Part shown: positions 56,773 to 64,000 of the stretch, one piece after another | How the letters are laid out: each line of letters begins with the position of its first letter | Numbering within the stretch: the first letter of the stretch is position 1 | Assembly (NCBI GenBank): GCA_023101885.1 | Contig: JALPQD010000818.1 | Span: forward strand, 454,001-518,000 | Direction of reading: 5' to 3' | Source of the DNA: Typhlomys cinereus | Taxonomy: Eukaryota; Chordata; Mammalia; Rodentia; Platacanthomyidae | Length of the DNA stretch: 64,000 nt | The notes under the pieces: generated by a model | Told to the model about the DNA's origin: nothing | The model's database searches: none | The model's input: the letters and a program-made list of their open reading frames with translations, nothing else | Program-made: the position numbers and the translations under genes

Positions 56773-57028
56773 CGCGCGTGCTCATGTGTGCATCAGAGGG
56801 CACTGTGTGTCCCTGTGGAGGACCAAGGGTGACTTCGGGAATCATCCTGAATTGCTTCTACCTCCTTCTTGCTTTGCTCTGGGATTTGTCAGCATCCGCT
56901 CACTAGGACCAGAAGTGCGGGCTGCTGCCATGTCTGTCTGGTGTTTTTACATGGGATCTGGGATCCGAACTCAGGACCTTCATGCTTGTGAGACAGAGTC
57001 TTAACCTCTGAGCCATTTCTCCAGCCCT
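56708..57028 (-). mobile_element. DIP-like SINE, antisense, with target-site duplication
   Basis: TATTTATTG tail, long TG run, a CGCGCG block, then family body 'ccaagggtgacttcgggaat' and head 'cctctgagccatttctccag'. CGAGTTGTCTT (56697-56707) pairs with CGAGTTTGTCTT (57029-57040). CpGs in the body remain, suggesting a recent insertion. Confidence 0.85.
56728..56780. repeat. (TG)n-(CG)n alternating tract
   Basis: About 36 bp of TG followed by GCGCGCGCGCGCG. Strict purine-pyrimidine alternation, the sequence class able to adopt Z-DNA. Confidence 0.95.
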
Positions 57029-57029
57029 C

Positions 57030-57338
57030 GAGTTTGTCTTTGATGTCACAGAAGGAAGTTCAACGTCTCCAGAATAGTCATGATTCCTAATTTACAAAGG
57101 GTAGAATCTCCAGTCCCCTTGCTGTTTTAAAGTTGCCTGTATGAACAGCCATTTCTAAAACCTCAGCACATTTTTAAGACTGTTCTAATGTGGGTTTTCC
57201 CAAATTACAGTTCTGATTAGACCATGAAATGCAGCTTTCTTCATCTCAGCTAGGTTTATTTATTCAAGGTAGGTCAATGGTCTTTACAACAAACCCATGC
57301 TATAGCAGAGGATGTTGAATTTCAGGAAAATCAGACAT
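57030..57338. other. Unassigned stretch
   Basis: Nothing recognised. Confidence 0.3.
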
Positions 57339-57344
57339 TTCTCC

Positions 57345-57745
57345 TGCTTCGATTTCATACTCCTTGCTACAACAAAATGCTTTACCCAAGCAACTAAGGA
57401 AGAAAGGATCTTATTGGCTCACAATCTCAGTCATCAATGTGGGGAAGTCACAGCAGTAGGAACTTGAAACAGCTGGTCACATCACATCCTCAGCAAAAGA
57501 GGAGAACAATGAATCGACACTGTGTGCTGGCTGGCTCAGTCTCAAAATCTTTATGCAGACCCGGATCATTTACACAGGGAATGTACTATCCACAAGGGGC
57601 TGAGTCTTCCTGCATTGATTATGCAATCAAGACGGACCCTCACAGGCATGCCCAGAGGCCAACCTTAATCTAGAGTACCCCTCTCATGTGAGCCTAGAGA
57701 CCCACCTGCTAGGTGTCAGATGGACAGGTGATATTAACAATTACA
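57345..57745 (-). mobile_element. Solo LTR, antisense, with 5-bp duplication
   Basis: 401 bp, TGCTTCGATTTC to AACAATTACA, flanked by TCTCC at 57340-57344 and 57746-57750. 'gctggtcacatcacatcctc' and 'catgcccagaggccaacctt' link it to the copies at 41777 and 60100. Internal genes absent. Confidence 0.75.
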
Positions 57746-57750
57746 TCTCC

Positions 57751-58165
57751 TTAAAGCATGGTAAGCAGACTCAGAGATGTCTCTTGTTAGAACAAAAATG
57801 GTCTTTAAGATGGTCTTCAGACAACCTGCACCTTCAATAAGCCCATCTATATTCCCAATGGCTATTCCAAGTGCTATGTTATGACTGGAGAGAACCATAG
57901 AAGACATGAAAAGAGATATATCTGAATTCCTGAAAAAAACTCCTCCTGTTCTCAGAGACAAAGAGTCTGCTCTTCCCCTCCACTAGCCTGTCCCTTCCTG
58001 CTTTCCCTTTCATCTTGTGTCTGTCATCTGCTGACCCCCAAAAGGCAAAGAAATTGATTTGAGAATCTTCTGCACTTCTGCTCTCAGCCAAGAACAGAAG
58101 TGTCCCTCTCTGTTCAGTCTTGTTATTGGCTATAAAATTCTGAGAGGGAAAAGAACCAAGAATCA
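57751..58165. other. Unassigned stretch
   Basis: Nothing recognised. Confidence 0.3.
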
Positions 58166-58170
58166 AGATG

Positions 58171-58460
58171 TTGCGCGTGCGCGCGCGCATGTGTGTGTGT
58201 GTGTGTATGTGTGTAAGAAGGCACTTGAGACTTGAGTGTATGTCTGTGAAGGTCCAAGGGTAACACTGAAAATCATCCTGGATTGGTCTACCCCCTTATT
58301 GTTTGGCTCTGGGATTTCCTAGGCTCTGCCTTCCAGGGCTGGAACTGCAGACTACCACCATTTCCACCTGGCATTTTGACATGGACTCTAGGGATTAAAA
58401 CTCAGGCCTTTCTGCTTGCAAAGCAAAAGCTTTAATTAATCAGCCACCTCCTTCTAGATC
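58171..58460 (-). mobile_element. DIP-like SINE, antisense
   Basis: Alternating CG/TG tract (58171-58212), 'ggtccaagggtaacactgaa' body, 'cacctggcattttgacatgg', and a decayed head ending near 58455 (AATCAGCCACCTCCTTCTAG). Confidence 0.65.
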
Positions 58461-59725
58461 CTAAGATTGAGGTTTAAAAAAATCAATAGCATCTTGAAGT
58501 TTTCCAGTGGCTTCAATCTCATACCTCACTATGCTGCACTGGTAAATGCTTAACAACTATCCATACAAATGAATTCCCTACTTGTGCCCACAATATGCCC
58601 CACAAACCAATTTCAAGGTATTGATATGACATCATCACACACAGGTCAGAAATGAAAAGTGCATATCACTCTGTCATAACTCCACTATGGAGCTATAATT
58701 TATGAATAACCCCAGGAACACAGCTAATCACAAAAGGTAATAACATGGACAAGATGTAATTTATATATTTCATGTATTTATTTACCTATATTTATTTCAT
58801 CTGTTTTTATGTGTTTCAGGTATTCATTGCCTGTTTCTAAATGTTATTTAATTTTAAGTTTAAACCATTTACATTTTTATAGTGACAATGTTTGGCCAGC
58901 AATCACCATGCAAAAATTTCAACAACTGAGTCTAACAAATCAGTATAAACCACTCTATCAAACACATCTCCACACAGCTGCTTCTTCATCGCTCACAATA
59001 ATAACCCAGATGGCGAAGGAAGCAAAATTGGAATGGAAAGGAATCCAGAAATTTACTCTGTAAGGGAGAGAGAAAATTTTTTGATAAGCTGGGACTAAAG
59101 ATTGAAGAGGCAAACATTTTATATGAAATTATATGATAGCATTTGGGGCTTGGATGCATTCGCCATAAGTTTCAGAACTTGGTTCAATACACAAAATGAT
59201 TAGGGAGGACTGTGTGCTTGCTTATTTATTGATCATTGCAAAGTCATAAACAAAACATGAGTGTAATGGCTTCTCATGAGGGTAGAACATGAAATAATAA
59301 TGAGCAGCCCTTGTCTGGATTTAGGAAACATTGGCTTGGTTGCGGAGAGAAAAGATAATCTCATCAATGCCAAAGGTTTCTTAATGCACTATTAATTTTT
59401 AAACATTTTCATATCAGAACATGCCTGAGGATTTTAGTGACTAAAGACAGGAATTCCCCCAACTTTCTCACGTCAGTCCCTCTGATGTGTGCATGCAGAG
59501 AACTAGAACATGTCATGTCTACAGTCCTCAATGAAACAGGATAAGTCCAGGCCTGGAGACATAACCCTGGATTCTAATCTCACAATTGTTTTTACCTATG
59601 GCTTTTTAATTTGGGGACAAGTAAACAGAGCTTTTCCAGGAATGATTGGTGACCGAACAGACATGGACAGACATGTAGCTCCATGCCCTCACTAGCCTTA
59701 GAAACTCTCTAATCTTGCAGGGACT
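58461..59725. other. Unassigned stretch; possible ID scrap
   Basis: 59140-59200 ('ggggcttggatgcattcgcc', 'agaacttggttcaatacaca') faintly resembles an ID element. Nothing else recognised in 1.26 kb. Confidence 0.3.
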
Positions 59726-59734
59726 TACCACCTG

Positions 59735-60320
59735 CTACTGAAGCAGAGTACCAGACCAAGCAACTCAGGGAAAAGTGTCATTCCAGCTCATGATTCAGTT
59801 ACAGTCCGTCATGACAGGAGACTCACGGCAGCACAGGCCAATGGAACCCGCTCCAGGGCATCCACAGTCAAGAGCAGAGGAGCCGGGGAGACTGACATCT
59901 TTGCCAATCTGGCATCTTTGCCCCCCGGTTCTCTCTCTGATCTGCCTGCCAGGGAATGGCCCCGACTCATCTCACATTAGGTCTTTCCACAGCGGTCTGA
60001 TAATTTGCTCCAGGCTGACTCAGACCAACCCCCAACCAAACAGCTCCCACAGATGTACCTAAAGGCTCCGTTTTGCACTGTCAAGCTCTTATCAGAAAAT
60101 AACCGGCACACTCAACACGGTCTCCCGGGTCTTCAGACACCTGCCTAGGGAAGCAGCCACACTCACGGTGGGCTGCGTCTTCCCACACGGATTGCGCAGT
60201 TGAGAGAGCTCCCTCAGGACATGCCCAGAGGCCAACCTTAACCTAGGCATGCCTCTCCCAGGGGCCTGAGACCCGCTCCTGGGTGTCAGGTTGAAGATTC
60301 CTGTTAACCAGCACAGGATC
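59735..60320 (-). mobile_element. Two adjoining LTR pieces, antisense
   Basis: 59735-60090 carries family text ('ccagctcatgattcagttac', 'gcacaggccaatggaacccg', ending 'gtcaagctcttatcag'). 60100-60320 carries the distal part of another copy ('catgcccagaggccaacctt', 'gacccgctcctgggtgtcag'). They could be one rearranged element or two insertions. Confidence 0.5.
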
Positions 60321-60581
60321 TTGACTCAGGACAAGAGTCGTGATTTGTGACATGGACCCAGAAAAAAGATTTTCAGGACTACTTGGTAAGGGGCAGGGCT
60401 AGGGCTTTCTTACAAATTGGAGAGAAAGGCACTGAAGAGAACACAAGCCCACTGAGAACATGGACACGGGCTTCCCAGGAAGTAAAGGAGTCATGGACTG
60501 CGCAAGACAGAGTCAAATTAAATGTCTTGGTGTTACCAGGAGAGACATTGTGGTAGCTCTCAAGTTATAGCTCAAGGCTAA

Positions 60582-61080
60582 CAAGGAGCCTCTCTCTCTT
60601 TTTATCTCTCTCTCTTTATTTTTTTTTTTCTCTCTCTTTTTCTCTCTTTCTCTCTTTCTTTCTCTCTCTTTATCTCTCTCTCTCCCTCTTTCACTCCCTC
60701 TCTCTCTCCTCCCTCTCTCCCCCTCTTTCTCTCTCTCTCCCGTTCCTCTTTCTTTCTTCTCTCGTTTCTTCTCTCCCTTTCTCTCTCCCTTTCTCCCTTT
60801 CTCTCTCTCGCTTTCTCTCTCTTTCTTGCCTTTCTCTCTCTCTTTCTTTCTCTCTCATCCTCCTTTTCCTCTCTCCTCTCTTTCATTCATCCCTTTCGCT
60901 CTGTCTCTTTGGCTCTGTCTCTCGTTCGTCTCTCTTCTCCTCGTCCTTTCTCTTCTGTCTTTACTTTTCTTCTTTTCTCTCTCCCCCTCTTTCTCTTCTC
61001 TCTCGTCTTATCTCTCTCTCTCTCTCTTTCTCTCTTTCTTTCTTCTCTTTCTCTTTCCCTCTTTCTTTCTCCTTCTTTCA
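60582..61080. repeat. 500-bp polypyrimidine (CT-rich) tract
   Basis: Almost pure C/T on the plus strand for about 500 bp, with scattered G. Both strands are open in places because the tract lacks A and G. Ends CTTTCAGTAAATGAGG. Confidence 0.95.
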
Positions 61081-61382
61081 GTAAATGAGGCTGTTGAGAG
61101 ATGCCTTGGATGGAATTATAATCTGATGAGGTAAAACCAGGAACCACTAGAGTTACACAAGGGATTTGACACAAGTCCTTCCCCTCTATGTGGGTTTCTG
61201 GATTATGATTATGATGCGACTCCCAGACTGCATGCTGAGGCTGGGAAGGGAGAGGCTCTAAGCAGCTATCTGCTGGGCTGGATTCTGGCTTCTCTGCTGG
61301 AGAGAGACTCCAGCTGGGTTCAGGGGAAAGGGCACCGCTCTTCTCATGTGCCCAAAATGTAATGTCTTTCTATCCCATGTCA
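61081..61382. other. Unassigned stretch
   Basis: Nothing recognised. Confidence 0.3.
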
Positions 61383-61387
61383 CTGAT

Positions 61388-61819
61388 TGTTGTAGTCAGC
61401 CTGCATGGTTGCTGATAATGAATACAAATGGCTTAGGAAAAAGGTTTATTCTCCTAACGATTTCTGGTTACAGTTCTCATCCAGCTTGACAGGAGAGCAG
61501 GCACCAGACAACCAGGGGGGGGGGGGGGCCGAGGGACCATGGGCCACACCATCACCAACATAGATAGTAACGCAGACCCATCCCTTTACTTGCCCCACCA
61601 TCATGTCTGTGCATTAGAACAGAAGATGCCAACTCCTCAAACATCTCATCTGGTATTTATCCAAGGCCACTCCCAACCCACCAGGGCTGGTCTTCCCCAT
61701 CATCAGACAACAATCGCCTCAGGTTTGCTCTGGGCTTAACTCAACCATCAACTGTCTACAACTGTGCCCAGAGCGCAAACCCTCAACAGTCAAGTTGACA
61801 CCTGTGCTTAACTATAACA
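61388..61819 (-). mobile_element. Solo LTR, antisense, perfect 5-bp duplication
   Basis: 432 bp, TGTTGTAGTCAGCC to TTAACTATAACA, flanked by CTGAT at 61383-61387 and 61820-61824. Internal TTTATT (AATAAA on the minus strand) near 61445-61450. It is the best-bounded member of the antisense family. A G13 run at 61517-61529 is a private expansion. Confidence 0.8.
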
Positions 61820-61824
61820 CTGAT

Positions 61825-63425
61825 AGTCACACTTGGCCCATCTGGCTCCTTATCAATGTGGTGGATGATAATTAGAGTAAGAGAAACCACAATTCCAGAT
61901 TCCTGGAAACCACTGAAAATGTTGACAGCTTGTAACCTTTGTCAGGCACTGGGGCAATGTTAATGAGCAAGACAATATATAGGTCCTTGCCTGTTTTGAC
62001 ATGACATTCTGTCTAGCAGAAGGCAAAGGATGCTTAGAAACCTCAATGCAATGTGTGAGGTCCATGTGGACGTTCATTGATGAAAAAAAGCTCAGACAAG
62101 GGAAATTCAAGTTTTATTAGAGCCCAGGGCCTGGTAACCAGGGCAACCATAATTTGGTTGGAGAGCATTAGAACTGAAGAGATAACTTAAAGTCAGAGAG
62201 AATAAGGGAGAGCTGACATGGAAAGCATAGTGGGGGGCAATCTGCAGAGCCCACAGGACACCTCACTTTTATAGTTTTTTGATGTTGCTAAGGGTTGTCA
62301 GGGAAGTAGAATGTGAAGAATGAAAGTCTGTCAAAAGATAGACATCTCTTCAGATCAAGGGTATCGAGAGGGTGAGAATCTTCAAGACAAGTTAGTCTCA
62401 GGAATGGCTCTTGTGAATGGATGGATCAGTTTTGGGACTGCCAACCAAGATAGAGGAGTTTGCAAAACACCCTGGCTATAACTAACACAATGTGTGAGTC
62501 TCTGGTGTCACTCAGAAGATTCATGGGCAAAGTTGAGAGCAGGAAAAGAATCCATGAACCTGCAGGATTTCCTGTGCAGGCTCCTGAAATCTGGCTGGGC
62601 TGCTTTGTGTAATGAAAATAGAGGCACCAAGTTACACAAGATAATGACTTTCAGAATTAAAATGGCTTAGACACGTCCCAAACCCAAGACAATGTTACTT
62701 CTTAACAACATTTTCTTTTTTTCAAGAAATTTAGTAAATGTTTTTATTACAAATAGATAGCTGATATCAATTAAATACAAAATAATAATAAATAAAGCTG
62801 AGATAAACCCTTCAAAGCCTCTTCCACCCTCTCTACAGGACCAGTGTTGGAGACAAGGTTGGTTTGAAGTTGGACTCTGGCTTTTAACCTTGAATGTCTG
62901 ACTTCCATTTGCATAACAATAAGTTCTGGCTATTGTACACTCTGTCCAAAAACTCCAAAAAGCTCTTATTACTTGGCTTAATGGGCTGTGCAACCTAATT
63001 GAAAGGGGGAAAGAGAACTTCAGAGTTTCTTCCGCGGACTGCGAAGTTGGCTTATTAGCATTTCATTGTTGCCTGGTTCTTTTATGACTTCTTCCAGTGA
63101 AAGAAACCTGCCACGTCATAGTCTGGGTTGGAAAACATCTGTTTAAAGTGGCGCAGAAAGGGAACAGGAAGCATAATAGACGGTAAATGAAGAGGTGAGG
63201 GCTTTAAGAGACACACATTTTCATGTCGATCTGGGTGCTGCATCTGGTCAATGACACAGCTTCACCTTGACTGTCGCGGGTAAAGGCAGAGCTGATCCTT
63301 CCTGCTTTATCTTAAAAGGGAAGCAGAGTTCAACATAAAGCAACTCAGTTCTCTCCGTGACGGTCGTGTGGACACACAGACCATGGGAGGCTCTGGTGCT
63401 AATAGGAGTGATGATGTCATGCTTT
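61825..63425. other. Mostly unassigned stretch
   Basis: 61935-62045 ('gtcaggcactggggcaatgt' then 'gacatgacattctgtctagc') may be a MIR/L2-like scrap. Nothing else recognised in 1.6 kb. Confidence 0.3.
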
Positions 63426-63429
63426 TGCA

Positions 63430-63600
63430 CACCCAGCCCTACTGTGTGCCAGACAGCAGTCTCAACACTCTGCATACATAACTTATTTATATCCTCAGAA
63501 CCCACCCTTGGGCCATGGGTTCTTACAACTACTACTGCTGTTTCACAGATGAAGAAACTAAGGCCCAGAGAGTTTGAGTTGGGGACATAGTCATGGAAAT
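63430..63600 (-). mobile_element. MIR element, antisense
   Basis: 'tactgtgtgccagacagcag' then 'acataacttatttatatcct' and 'tgtttcacagatgaagaaac' followed by 'taaggcccagagagtttgag' is the antisense MIR layout in order, well enough preserved to be confident. Confidence 0.75.
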
Positions 63601-63915
63601 CTCTGCTCAATGCTCTGTTTGCTTCCCAATCTTCAAGATCCAACGGGATTCTACCAGAGACCTCAATCCTTCTTGAAAAGATCCCTCTGGCCAATGTTGG
63701 TCAAGGTTGTTTGCAAACATAACAGATTCTATGCAAACAAACAAAAATGTCTTATTGAATGTGATTCTTCTATTAGGGTTAAGTATAACTCAAAGAAGGC
63801 AGCTAAAAAATGACCCTGGAGAATTACAGGACAGAATTGGATTCATTAAGACATTCAGGTCTTAGGGTACTTTTAACTGTGTTCGTATTGCATAAGGTAG
63901 AAAGCTGTTTAGTTT
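63601..63915. other. Unassigned stretch
   Basis: Nothing recognised. Confidence 0.3.
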
Positions 63916-63919
<4 letters not shown>

Positions 63920-63957
<38 letters not shown>

Positions 63958-63960
63958 CAC
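63920..63960. repeat. (AC)n microsatellite
   Basis: About 41 bp AC run with one GC interruption. Confidence 0.95.
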
Positions 63961-64000
63961 AGTCATTCCTTTTTTCCTAGTTCCTCATGAAAGTAGAGTC

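Noticed and set aside
60602..61174. Lysine/arginine/glutamate-rich open frames on the minus strand
   Set aside because: Artefact of the polypurine strand of the CT tract.
61517..61529. G13 run considered as a G-quadruplex
   Set aside because: A single homopolymer inside an LTR with no flanking G-tracts at suitable spacing; more likely slippage.

Overview
This window is nuclear DNA from a mammal, almost certainly a rodent. I find no intact protein-coding gene in it. The evidence is the repeat content: L1 3' tails like the old rodent Lx type, SINEs of the B1, ID and B4 kinds, and above all many B2-like tRNA-headed SINEs whose head reads GGCTGGAGAGATGGCTCA. The bodies and tails of those SINEs (CA or CT runs, then AAATAAAT) differ from mouse B2. 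Elements like this are known from jerboas and their relatives (the DIP branch of the B2 superfamily), so a dipodoid rodent is my best guess. That rests on memory of the families, not on a search.

The clearest gene-derived object is a full-length processed pseudogene of EWSR1 (about 11.46-13.75 kb). It has no introns, keeps the 5' leader, the coding region and the 3' UTR with a poly-A tail, and carries an imperfect 14-bp target-site duplication. It is broken by frameshifts and stops and was later hit by a 242-bp truncated L1 with its own perfect 14-bp duplication.

The rest is layered retroelement debris. 0-7 kb: an ancient L1M remnant, SINEs, and a rodent L1 tail split by a solo LTR (5-bp duplication GCCAC). 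7-16 kb: B4-like SINEs, L1 tails, the EWSR1 pseudogene and a SINE-in-SINE nest. 16-31 kb: a young-looking truncated L1 with a perfect 15-bp duplication, a 571-bp antisense solo LTR inserted in a SINE (4-bp duplication CCTG), several CA-tailed SINEs, and an 18-bp GC-rich minisatellite. 31-43 kb: antisense LTRs, CT-tailed SINEs and two L1 3' regions in opposite orientation. 43-47 kb: an ancient L1 ORF2-to-3' UTR remnant carrying at least four SINE insertions. 47-64 kb: more antisense LTRs of one family, a CA-rich higher-order minisatellite, and a 500-bp polypyrimidine tract.

The genes do not work together as a system because there are none that look active. The window reads as intergenic or deep intronic DNA. 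A few splice-like signals are listed as weak exon candidates. Repeat boundaries are approximate except where a target-site duplication fixes them. I do not see a previously undescribed biological system here.
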